From assembly GCA_934725745.1 (NCBI GenBank), contig CAKVCH010000037.1, positions 1-6,653 on the forward strand: a DNA stretch of 6,653 nt, read 5' to 3'. Below are positions 1-5,717 of this stretch, one piece after another (the first letter of the stretch is position 1; every line of letters starts with the position of its first letter). The translations under genes were made by a program, and so were the position numbers. The stretch is from an uncultured Clostridia bacterium (GTDB lineage Bacteria; Bacillota; Clostridia; Christensenellales; UBA1242). A model generated the notes under the pieces. That model worked only from the letters and a program-made list of their open reading frames with translations, was not told where the DNA came from and did not search any database.

Positions 1-1329
1 AGCAGATATGATAGTGCCAACTATAAAGCTAAACTCAAAAAGAACGGAGTTAGGGTTTTGTCTGCAAGAGAAAATATTTCAGATGATGCTAGCGGTGTGC
101 TAATGGAGTCTGTGCTAGAAGGTATGGCAGAATACTATTCAAAAGAGCTTGGTCAAAAAGTAAAACGAGGAATAAATGAAAGTTTAATCAAAGGTAACTA
201 CATTGGTGGAAGTGTTAATCTAGGATATAAGATTGTTGACAAAAAATGGGCGGTAGAACCGCAAGAAGCACGCCTTGTGGAAGAAGTATCCAAACAGTAT
301 GCTAATGGCAAGTTTGCAAAAGAAATTTGCGATGATTTGAATAAAAATGGTTTCAAGAACAAACAAGGCAAAAAGTTTACTGTGGAGATAATTGCGAAAA
401 TGCTTCGCAATAGAAAATATATTGGTGAATTTAATTGTAAAGGAATAGTTTATAATGATATTGTTCCGCCAATCATAAGCAAGGAATTATTTGATAAATG
501 CAATAAAATTATGGATCAACATAAACATAGACAAAAACACAAAAATAGAGTTGATGATTACATATTAAGTAGCAAGCTATATTGTGGGTATTGTGGTTGC
601 ACCATGACAGCTGAATCCGGTAATGGAAAATGTGGGACAAAGCATAGATATTACAAATGTAGAAATCGTAAACATTTAATAAAAGAATGCGAAAGTAAAA
701 CAATTAGAAAGGATTATATTGAAAATCTAATTGTTGATGTAACAAAGAAACATATTTTAACAAAATCAAGAGTAGATCAAATAGCAAACCTAATTGCAAA
801 ACAATATAATGCCGAATTGGGAGAAAATTTAGAACTTGCAAATTTACAGGCACAATTAAAAGAGATTGACAAACAAATTGAGTCTTTAATTATTGCAATT
901 ATGAATGGTTTAAATTCTAAATCCATTGAATTGAAAATAAAGCAATTAGAAAATGAAAAATCCATTTTAACAGAAAAAATGGTTTTATCAGAATCGCACC
1001 AAACGAAGCCAATAAAACCAGAAGATATAAAACACTTTATATATTATTTTATGAGTAAAGATTACTTAAATCACAATGAAAGAGTGGAGTTCCTTACCAA
1101 GTTTATATCAAAAATAATTTATTATAATGACAGACTAATAATTATTTATAATACAAAACCAAACGATAGTGAAGAAATAGTAATTAATAGCAAAGAAGAT
1201 ATAGAAAAGATTGAGAATACAATAAAAGATTTAGAAGAAAAAAAGTCGTTCAGCGTAAATCACGCCGAACGACAGGTTAATGGCGGAGAGGGTGGGATTC
1301 GAACCCACGTGAGATTGCTCTCAAACTGA
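1..1329 (+). CDS. Large serine recombinase (site-specific integrase/resolvase family), 5'-truncated by the window edge
   Basis: The frame is open from base 1, so the TTG at 58 is an internal Leu codon and not the start. 442 residues are visible. Residues 1-55 are the end of the resolvase catalytic domain: SRYDSANYK, then GVRVLSARENISDD, then the helix around LEGMAEYYSKEL. The nucleophilic Ser lies upstream of the window. Residues ~56-170 match the Recombinase domain (GGSVNLGYKI, MLRNRKYIGEF). Residues ~188-232 form a zinc beta-ribbon with C195, C198, C220 and C230. Residues ~276-328 look coiled-coil, as usual for large serine integrases. Such enzymes cut and rejoin DNA at short att sites through a Ser-DNA linkage and usually lie at one end of their element. 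Oddity: codons from about residue 413 read through the terminator and then the antisense strand of tRNA-Ser, ending at a TGA inside the tRNA gene. The tail GGEGGIRTH is translated tRNA and not conserved protein. The family assignment is firm; the natural C-terminus is uncertain. Confidence 0.92.
   Translation, partial: SRYDSANYKAKLKKNGVRVLSARENISDDASGVLMESVLEGMAEYYSKELGQKVKRGINESLIKGNYIGGSVNLGYKIVDKKWAVEPQEARLVEEVSKQYANGKFAKEICDDLNKNGFKNKQGKKFTVEIIAKMLRNRKYIGEFNCKGIVYNDIVPPIISKELFDKCNKIMDQHKHRQKHKNRVDDYILSSKLYCGYCGCTMTAESGNGKCGTKHRYYKCRNRKHLIKECESKTIRKDYIENLIVDVTKKHILTKSRVDQIANLIAKQYNAELGENLELANLQAQLKEIDKQIESLIIAIMNGLNSKSIELKIKQLENEKSILTEKMVLSESHQTKPIKPEDIKHFIYYFMSKDYLNHNERVEFLTKFISKIIYYNDRLIIIYNTKPNDSEEIVINSKEDIEKIENTIKDLEEKKSFSVNHAERQVNGGEGGIRTHVRLLSN
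1238..1273 (-). terminator. Rho-independent terminator of tRNA-Ser
   Basis: Read on the minus strand, the tRNA 3' end (1281) is followed after 7 nt by a hairpin. The outer arms GTCGTTC (1273-1267) and GAACGAC (1251-1245) pair perfectly over 7 bp. After one mismatch, a 4-bp inner stem GCGT/ACGC encloses a 5-nt loop. Seven T residues (1244-1238) follow directly. This is a textbook intrinsic terminator in the tRNA's orientation. On the + strand no T-tract follows the hairpin, so it should not end the recombinase transcript. The recombinase reading frame passes straight through it. Confidence 0.85.
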
Positions 1330-1369
1330 TTTCGAGTCAGCCCCGTTATGACCACTTCGATACCTCTCC
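1281..1369 (-). tRNA. tRNA-Ser, anticodon CGA (reads UCG)
   Basis: The minus strand gives an 89-nt class II tRNA. The acceptor arms GGAGAGG and CCTCTCC pair over all 7 bp, followed by discriminator G and an encoded CCA. The D stem is TCG/CGG with GTGGTC in the loop. The anticodon stem GCTGA/TCAGT holds loop CTCGAAA, so the anticodon is CGA. The long variable arm TGAGA-GCAA-TCTCA is typical of Ser. The T arm is GTGGG-TTCGAAT-CCCAC. All helices close with only G-T wobbles. It is convergent with and overlapped by the recombinase ORF, and is followed by its own intrinsic terminator. Confidence 0.97.
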
Positions 1370-1503
1370 TTGTTTGTTTTGTTCACTTAATTTTGATGTG
1401 TTTTTTTATTGGCGGTTTTGTGTTGCATAAGGCTTTTGTGGGGTTTTTGCAAGGTTTTTTGGTTGAGATTTACACAAAATTTTTTGATTTGACCACTTTG
1501 ACA

Positions 1504-1539
1504 TACACAAGGTTTCTTGCTCGATGTTTTCCTTGTGTA
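1504..1539. repeat. 9-bp inverted repeat (TACACAAGG / CCTTGTGTA)
   Basis: Perfect arms at 1504-1512 and 1531-1539 are separated by 18 nt. On the + strand a short T5 run follows at 1544-1548, too distant and too weak for a confident terminator. The right arm can alternatively pair with TTTACACAA at 1469-1477 (partner TTGTGTAAA at 1533-1541), so two mutually exclusive hairpins are possible. Function is unknown, and chance in AT-rich DNA is possible. Confidence 0.4.
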
Positions 1540-1584
1540 AACGCTTTTTACTCAATTCAAACATAATTTTTTGTGAACATATAT

Positions 1585-1613
1585 ATTTTGCTTAAATTAT
1601 ATCTAAATGTCAA
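1585..1613 (-). promoter_or_regulatory. Possible sigma-A promoter facing tRNA-Ser
   Basis: The minus strand has a perfect TTGACA (1613-1608), a 17-nt spacer, and CAAAAT (1590-1585), 4 of 6 matches to TATAAT. A perfect TATAAT (1601-1596) lies only 6 nt after the -35 box, which is too close to pair with it. Transcription from here would give the tRNA a leader of roughly 210 nt, unusually long, and AT-rich DNA yields such matches by chance. It is the best -35 match upstream of the tRNA, but it stays a weak call. Confidence 0.25.
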
Positions 1614-1731
1614 GAAAAATTTTAGGTTTCGCAAATTTCTCTTTTTGGGGTAAAAACAATTGTTAGTTTTGCTCTAAAAAATTTAAAGCGACAAGGAAAT
1701 AATTTTGTTCTGTCAAGTGTTGGCATTTTTC

Positions 1732-1759
1732 TTTACTTTGTTTATTGGATGTGGTAACA
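1732..1759 (+). promoter_or_regulatory. Possible promoter of the lipoprotein gene
   Basis: TTTACT (1732-1737), a 16-nt spacer and TAACAT (1754-1759) lie about 48 nt upstream of the ATG at 1807. An overlapping alternative is TTGGCA (1720-1725), a 17-nt spacer and TATTGG. Each hexamer has only 3 to 5 consensus matches. A promoter is expected here because the preceding gene points the other way, but the exact boxes are a guess. Confidence 0.22.
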
Positions 1760-1806
1760 TTTATTTAATTATTACATAGATAGATGTGTAAAAAGGGGAA
1801 ATAAAT

Positions 1807-1878
1807 ATGAAAAGGAAATTTTTGTTCGTACTCATTGCATTTTGTCTATTTGTACCTTGCACTGTGCTTACTGCGTGT
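1807..1878 (+). other. Lipoprotein signal peptide and lipobox (residues 1-24)
   Basis: A basic n-region (MKRK) is followed by a hydrophobic core rich in F, L, V and I and then the lipobox L21-T22-A23-C24. Signal peptidase II would cut before C24, which would become the diacylated N-terminus. The Gly run after C24 is a common flexible tether in lipoproteins of Gram-positive bacteria. Confidence 0.88.
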
Positions 1879-4800
1879 GGTGGCGGAAATGATAGTGCTG
1901 GAAATCCAGAAGGACACACTCACGCATACACTTGCCAAGTGACAACAGACAAGTATCTTTGTCAACAAGCAACTTGCACTTCAAAGGCTAGATATTATTG
2001 GTCTTGCAGTTGTGGGGAAAAGGATCCTAGTAATAGGAATTTTGAATATGGCGAAGCCTTGGGACACACGCCCGCACCCGCTACTTGCCAAGAGTCTCTT
2101 ACTTGTTCGCGCTGTGGGGAACTTTTAGGTGGCTTTGGAAATCACTCTTTTGATGAAGGCGTGGTTTTATCTGTGCCAACTTGTTCTACGCAAGGCGAAA
2201 CTCTCAAAACTTGCTCCGTTTGTGGCAAGGAAGAACACATTTATTCTCAAGCTCTAGGACACAAAGGTGAATGGTATGTGACTGCAAAGCCACGCTGTTT
2301 TGACCCTGGAAACAGACAAAGGATTTGCACTGTTTGTAATGAAATTGAAAATGAAAACTTGCCACCGATAGGTCATCACGAACTCCAACCAGCGACTTGC
2401 ACCGAAGGCAAAAAGTGTAAAAACTGCCACTATGTCGAAGGGGCTGGAACGGGGCACGCTTTTGAAGGTGAATGGACGACGAAAACAGCGCCTACTTGCT
2501 TGACAAGTGGTGTTGAAGAAAGAAAATGCGCCCATTGCGACGCGACGGAAGAAAGGAATGTTTCGGCTCTAGGACACACGGGCGATTGGAAAGTTACGAA
2601 ACCAGCGTCTTGCACAACTACTGGCACGGAAACAAGGACTTGCACAGTTTGTAACACTGTTTTTGGTTCAAGAGAAATCCTTGCAAAAGGGCACTCTGGC
2701 GATTGGACGACAGTTTCACAATCGACCTGCACGACGCAAGGAAAAGCGGAAAGAAGGTGCAGTATTTGTGGCGATTATGAAGAAATGACCTTGCCAAAAG
2801 CAATGCACACTTACTCAGATTGGGTAGTCGATAAAGTCGCCGATTGTTCTACGATGACAAACGGTCAAAAACATAGGTCTTGCACCGTTTGTGGGTACAA
2901 TGATAGCGCGACAATTATTGCTTTACATAATTATTCAAAAGATTGGACAATAGAAACCGAGCCAACTTGCACGACTGACGGAAGTAAATATAAAAGTTGT
3001 ACTTCTTGCAACAGTAAGCAGTATGAAAAGATTACAAAAACGGGACACAAGGGCGAATGGACGACAACTCTACTTGCAACTTGCACAACTGACGGCTCGC
3101 GCGAGAGAACTTGCACAGAATGTGGCGAGAACGAGACGGAGATATTAAACAAATTAGGACACGACTTAGTGCCAGTTAATTACACAAGTGGAGATAATTT
3201 TGATTGTATTACTCGCAAAACTTGTTCGCGTTGTGGACATAACGAAGACACAAAACATGGTCGCCACTCGTACAGTGAACCTGTCTTAATGTATGACCCA
3301 GATTGCGAAAGAGACGGGCTTGAGATTCTTACTTGTTTAGAATGTGGGTACCAAATTTCAAAAGACAAAATTAGATTAGGTCATAAATTTGACACAACTT
3401 TGGGAACTGACGGCTGGGTGACAAGAGTTGAGCCAACTTGCACAAAAGACGGTTGGAAGCGTAGAACTTGCACGGTTTGCAACAAGGCTTTTGATAATAA
3501 AATTCATACAGAAGGGCACCAATATGGTGATTGGACGACAAAAAAAGCAACTTGTACAGTTGAAGGCTCAAGGTACCACGAATGTACAAAATGTGGACTA
3601 AAAGAACAAGAAATTTTACCTGCTCTTGGTCACGACTTTGGAGTGTTGAGCGGTGAATGCTATGGTCAAGAAGGAAAAGCGTGCACGAGATGTTCAACAC
3701 ATATTCATAAGCATGTTTACGGCGATAACGGCTGTACAGTGTGCGGTTTGGAATATACAAAAATGCAATATGTCTTGTCAGACGACGGCACATATTACAT
3801 TGCAAAGAATATTGACTACACGGCTTTAACAAGCAAAATTACATCAGTTTTTATTAGAAAAACTTACAACGGAAAACCAGTTGAAGAAGTGGGGATGATT
3901 TTTCCAACAGATTATAGTATTTCAAGTTCAACTAAGAGCAATTTTGAAAACCTTAAATACTTCATTTTCCCAGACGGGATAAAGATCATAAACAAATTTA
4001 GTGAATATTCTTTAATGGATGTCGAAGGGATTATTCTTCCTGATAGTGTAACAACAATTGGGGCAGAAGCGTTTAAGAGTTTAATGTGGTTAAAGTATAT
4101 TAACGCGCCACAAGACCTTAAATCAATTGGCTATTGTGCGTTTGGATATCCAGGTTCGGGCGCTTGGTGGGAAACACAAAATGACGGCATATTATATTTT
4201 GGTAATTTAGTATATGGATATAAAGGTGTGATGCCAGAAGGCACTGTTCTAACATTAAGGGACGGCACAACGGGAATTGCAACTTGCGCTTTTGATAACA
4301 AGAGTAATTTAAAAGGAATTGTTATCCCAGATGGTCCTTTTGTCATAGAAGATTATGCTTTTAGAAGTTCTGGACTTGAAAGTTTTACACTCAGAAGCGA
4401 TATTGAACTAAAAGAAGGCGTTTTTGAAAGGTGCTCAAAACTAACAAATTTGACTATAGAAAATGGCGTGACAAAGTTATTAGGATTTAAGTACTGCGGA
4501 ATTACAAGTTTAGTCATTCCAGATAGTGTCGTAGAAGTTTGCGACGGGGCGTTTTCGGGATGTTCTTCGTTAATATCCATTAAATTTGGAAGTGGTTTAA
4601 CAACAATTGGCAAGTATGCGTTTGATGGATGTGGACCAATCGAAACGCTTACAATTCCTAGCAGTATTCAAACAATAGGCGATAGCGCCTTCAATGGGTC
4701 AAAGATTAAAAATGTAGTTATTTCGGACGGAGTGCTTACTATAGGTGATAACGCATTCTATAATTGTAAAGACCTTAAAACAGTCAAAATAGGAAATGTA

Positions 4801-5172
4801 GGAACAATTGGGAAATGGGCATTTCAATGGTGCACTGCTTTGACAGATGTAACAATTAACTCGTGTGAAGAATTGGGCGCATTGGCATTTAAAGACTGCG
4901 AAGCACTTGAAAACTTGTCTATTAAAGGCAAAGTAAGCAAAATAGATGATTCTGCATTCGCTAATTGTAAGGCAATTAAAAAGGTTATTATTTCAGAAGC
5001 ATCAAAAAGACCATCTATGTATAGCAATGTCTTTGATTACAATTTAACCGCCGAAGTGACATATGGGGGAACAAAAGAAGATTGGTTTTGGTCTGATTGG
5101 GATCGTTACTTTAATTATTCAAGTTGTACAATTACTTGTTCTGACGGCGTTTATGATGGAGTTTGGCGATAA
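1807..5172 (+). CDS. Large surface lipoprotein: C-x2-C/His repeat array plus BspA-like leucine-rich repeats
   Basis: 1121 residues. The ATG at 1807 is preceded by AAGGGG at 1793-1798 with an 8-nt spacer. Residues 1-24 are a lipoprotein signal: MKRK, a hydrophobic core, then lipobox LTAC with C24 as the predicted lipidated Cys, followed by GGG. Residues ~36-650 are divergent 35-45-residue repeats with Cys spaced C-x9-C-x2-C and a GH ending (for example ALGH, KTGH), often preceded by 'GEWTT' or 'GDWTT' strands. Residues ~715-1080 are BspA-type leucine-rich repeats (IPDSV..IG..AF..C..L). The C-terminus has the usual end of that family: YGGTKEDW, then ITCSDG. BspA-like proteins are secreted or surface proteins, some of which bind host or bacterial partners. 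The C-x2-C repeats are common in gut Bacillota surface proteins, but I know of no proven function. No sortase motif is seen, so membrane anchoring is by lipid. It appears monocistronic, with a hairpin terminator 13 nt after the stop. Confidence 0.9.
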   Translation: MKRKFLFVLIAFCLFVPCTVLTACGGGNDSAGNPEGHTHAYTCQVTTDKYLCQQATCTSKARYYWSCSCGEKDPSNRNFEYGEALGHTPAPATCQESLTCSRCGELLGGFGNHSFDEGVVLSVPTCSTQGETLKTCSVCGKEEHIYSQALGHKGEWYVTAKPRCFDPGNRQRICTVCNEIENENLPPIGHHELQPATCTEGKKCKNCHYVEGAGTGHAFEGEWTTKTAPTCLTSGVEERKCAHCDATEERNVSALGHTGDWKVTKPASCTTTGTETRTCTVCNTVFGSREILAKGHSGDWTTVSQSTCTTQGKAERRCSICGDYEEMTLPKAMHTYSDWVVDKVADCSTMTNGQKHRSCTVCGYNDSATIIALHNYSKDWTIETEPTCTTDGSKYKSCTSCNSKQYEKITKTGHKGEWTTTLLATCTTDGSRERTCTECGENETEILNKLGHDLVPVNYTSGDNFDCITRKTCSRCGHNEDTKHGRHSYSEPVLMYDPDCERDGLEILTCLECGYQISKDKIRLGHKFDTTLGTDGWVTRVEPTCTKDGWKRRTCTVCNKAFDNKIHTEGHQYGDWTTKKATCTVEGSRYHECTKCGLKEQEILPALGHDFGVLSGECYGQEGKACTRCSTHIHKHVYGDNGCTVCGLEYTKMQYVLSDDGTYYIAKNIDYTALTSKITSVFIRKTYNGKPVEEVGMIFPTDYSISSSTKSNFENLKYFIFPDGIKIINKFSEYSLMDVEGIILPDSVTTIGAEAFKSLMWLKYINAPQDLKSIGYCAFGYPGSGAWWETQNDGILYFGNLVYGYKGVMPEGTVLTLRDGTTGIATCAFDNKSNLKGIVIPDGPFVIEDYAFRSSGLESFTLRSDIELKEGVFERCSKLTNLTIENGVTKLLGFKYCGITSLVIPDSVVEVCDGAFSGCSSLISIKFGSGLTTIGKYAFDGCGPIETLTIPSSIQTIGDSAFNGSKIKNVVISDGVLTIGDNAFYNCKDLKTVKIGNVGTIGKWAFQWCTALTDVTINSCEELGALAFKDCEALENLSIKGKVSKIDDSAFANCKAIKKVIISEASKRPSMYSNVFDYNLTAEVTYGGTKEDWFWSDWDRYFNYSSCTITCSDGVYDGVWR
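1918..3756 (+). repeat. Cys/His-rich protein repeat region (~16 units)
   Basis: Within residues ~38-650, C-x2-C pairs occur at 100/103, 136/139, 174/177, 204/207, 241/244, 279/282, 318/321, 359/362, 398/401, 436/439, 473/476, 510/513, 555/558, 593/596, 626/629 and 643/646, plus C67-x-C69. Most have a third Cys ten residues earlier (126, 164, 231, 269, 308, 388, 426, 500, 545, 583) and a His 11-15 residues after the pair (H152, H190, H257, H414, H452, H526, H571, H609). Three Cys and one His per unit would suit a structural zinc site or a disulfide knot; this is inferred. The repeats are well diverged at the DNA level, so the array is old. Confidence 0.85.
3949..5046 (+). repeat. BspA-like leucine-rich repeats (LRR_5 type)
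   Basis: Residues ~715-1080 contain about nine ~22-24-residue units with the pattern I-x-I-P-x-S-V-x-x-I-G-x-x-A-F-x-x-C-x-x-L. Clear units begin near residues 742 (ILPDSVTTIGAEAF), 838, 902 (VIPDSVVEVCDGAF), 948 (TIPSSIQTIGDSAF), 970 (ISDGVLTIGDNAF), 993, 1015 and 1037. This family folds into a curved solenoid and is typical of extracellular proteins of oral and gut bacteria and of some protists. Confidence 0.9.
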
Positions 5173-5185
5173 TTTTATATAAAAA

Positions 5186-5222
5186 AAGTGAATCTCGTTT
5201 TAGGGGTTCACTTGTCTTAATC
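5186..5222 (+). terminator. Hairpin terminator after the lipoprotein gene (possibly bidirectional)
   Basis: An 11-bp stem (5186-5196 with 5203-5213, two G-T wobbles) closes a 6-nt loop, GTTTTA. It lies 13 nt after the TAA at 5170-5172. The downstream + strand tail (GTCTTAATCT) is only moderately T-rich. The preceding run of seven A (5181-5187) makes a strong T-tract on the minus strand. I assign it to the lipoprotein transcript because no minus-strand gene is visible upstream, but it may work both ways. Confidence 0.7.
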
Positions 5223-5231
5223 TAAATTTTC

Positions 5232-5258
5232 TTGTGAAAGAAAATAAACCCTTATACT
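5232..5258 (+). promoter_or_regulatory. Possible promoter upstream of the 45-bp repeat array
   Basis: TTGTGA (5232-5237), a 15-nt spacer and TATACT (5253-5258, 5 of 6 matches to TATAAT) lie just after the lipoprotein terminator. The spacer is shorter than ideal. If used, the transcript would run through the whole repeat array and could continue into the MarR/aldehyde dehydrogenase genes, giving them a leader of about 450 nt. Confidence 0.3.
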
Positions 5259-5287
5259 AAATAATTATTACATAAATAAACTTACGA

Positions 5288-5669
5288 ATGTTTGACAGTA
5301 AAAAAAATAAAGGTTATAATTTTATTACCAGTGGCAACAAGTTAAACGAAGTTGACAGTGTTAATTTTATTACCAGTGACAACGGAGAGAACGAAGTTGA
5401 CAGTGCTAATTTTATTACTAGTGACAACGGAGAGAACGAAGTTGACAGTGCTAATTTTATTACTAGTGACAACAAGTGAAAGTAGAGTTGACAATGTTAA
5501 ATCTATTACTCGTGGTAACAAGTTAAACGAAGTTGACAGTGCTAGTACTAGCGTAGTTGCGGTGATACTAGCGAAGTTGATAGAGTTAAGTTTACTACTA
5601 TTAGTGACAATTTTATTTATGAGCCGTGACGATGTTAACTTTATTACTGGTTTAGTGGATTTTAGATAA
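5288..5669 (+). pseudogene. Possible remnant of a small repetitive ORF (15-residue repeats) within the array
   Basis: From the ATG at 5288 one frame encodes 63 residues with repeats of EVDSANFITSDNGEN, ending at a TGA at 5477-5479. The same repeat resumes in the +1 frame (RVDNVKSIT, then NKLNEVDSA), because the linker at 5474-5484 has one extra base. After the 44-bp unit at 5529 the original frame returns (EVDRVKFTTISDN). The last unit is again in the +1 frame (RDDVNFITG) and ends with TAA at 5669. This fits a broken repetitive gene. Against coding: there is no Shine-Dalgarno before 5288, no signal peptide and no recognisable domain. A non-coding minisatellite whose unit happens to be 45 bp explains the data equally well. 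Confidence 0.3.
5290..5669 (+). repeat. Decaying tandem array of a ~45-bp imperfectly palindromic unit
   Basis: Units begin at about 5290 (degenerate), 5348, 5393, 5438, 5485, 5529, 5573 and 5621. The units at 5348 and 5393 are both exactly 45 bp and differ at 2 positions. The unit at 5438 matches 5393 over its first 36 bp. Outer units are 44, 44 and 48 bp and increasingly diverged. Each good unit starts GAAGTTGACAGTG and contains TAATTTTATTAC and GTGACAAC, joined by a linker ending AACGAA. The 33 bp from GTTG to CAAC is an imperfect inverted repeat: outer arms GTTG/CAAC, inner arms TAAT/ATTA around TTT. Sharp central copies and eroded edges suggest slippage or conversion in the middle with decay outside. 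The linkers are nearly constant, so this is not CRISPR. Function unknown. Confidence 0.88.
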
Positions 5670-5684
5670 ACTACTTATTAAAAA

Positions 5685-5696
5685 TGTTTTGAAACA
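5685..5696. promoter_or_regulatory. Candidate MarR operator palindrome
   Basis: TGTTTTGAAACA is a 5-bp-armed palindrome with a 2-bp centre, ending 21 nt before the MarR start codon. MarR-family dimers usually bind short AT-rich palindromes overlapping their own promoter, so autoregulation is plausible. It is short and could be chance. Confidence 0.3.
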
Positions 5697-5717
5697 GATT
5701 TTAAACGGGCGGGAAAT

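Larger units (their letters stand above)
1370..1806. other. AT-rich intergenic region between tRNA-Ser and the lipoprotein gene
   Basis: I see no credible gene in this 437-bp gap. It must hold the promoter of the minus-strand tRNA-Ser and the promoter of the plus-strand lipoprotein gene, so the two units diverge from it. It contains T-rich runs, inverted repeats around 1469-1541, and several weak promoter-like matches listed separately. The open frame from 1348 to 1566 starts inside the tRNA, has no ribosome binding site, and is hydrophobic only because it translates T-rich DNA. I do not regard it as a gene. Confidence 0.7.

Noticed and set aside
1238..1273. Terminator for the recombinase on the + strand
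   Set aside because: No T-tract follows the hairpin on the + strand; the T-run is on the minus-strand side, matching the tRNA.
1491..1506. Fragment of a second tRNA-Ser D-arm (GACCACTTTGACATAC resembles GACCACTTCGATAC at 1350-1363)
   Set aside because: The similarity covers only about 12 positions with an indel, and no other tRNA arm is recognisable nearby.
1348..1566. 72-codon open frame encoding a hydrophobic peptide on the + strand
   Set aside because: It begins inside the tRNA-Ser gene, has no ribosome binding site, and its hydrophobicity comes from translating T-rich intergenic DNA.
3371..3832. 153-codon open frame on the minus strand
   Set aside because: It lies wholly antisense to the lipoprotein gene, has no domain-like composition, and reflects the repetitive codon pattern of the opposite strand. 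Other minus-strand frames in 2254-5027 are rejected for the same reason.
5348..5485. Array of sigma-A promoters, since each unit contains TTGACA
   Set aside because: No TATAAT-like hexamer sits 16-18 nt downstream of the TTGACA in the units; the nearest TATTAC is only about 10 nt away.
5352..5669. 105-codon open frame through the 45-bp array with a Leu/Val-rich start
   Set aside because: Its first part is the +1 frame of the repeat (repeated TVLILL) and its second part is the original repeat after a frameshift. There is no start signal; better described as a repeat array with frame decay.
5290..5669. CRISPR array
   Set aside because: Units are 44-48 bp with near-constant linkers instead of unique spacers, copies decay toward both ends, and no cas gene is present.
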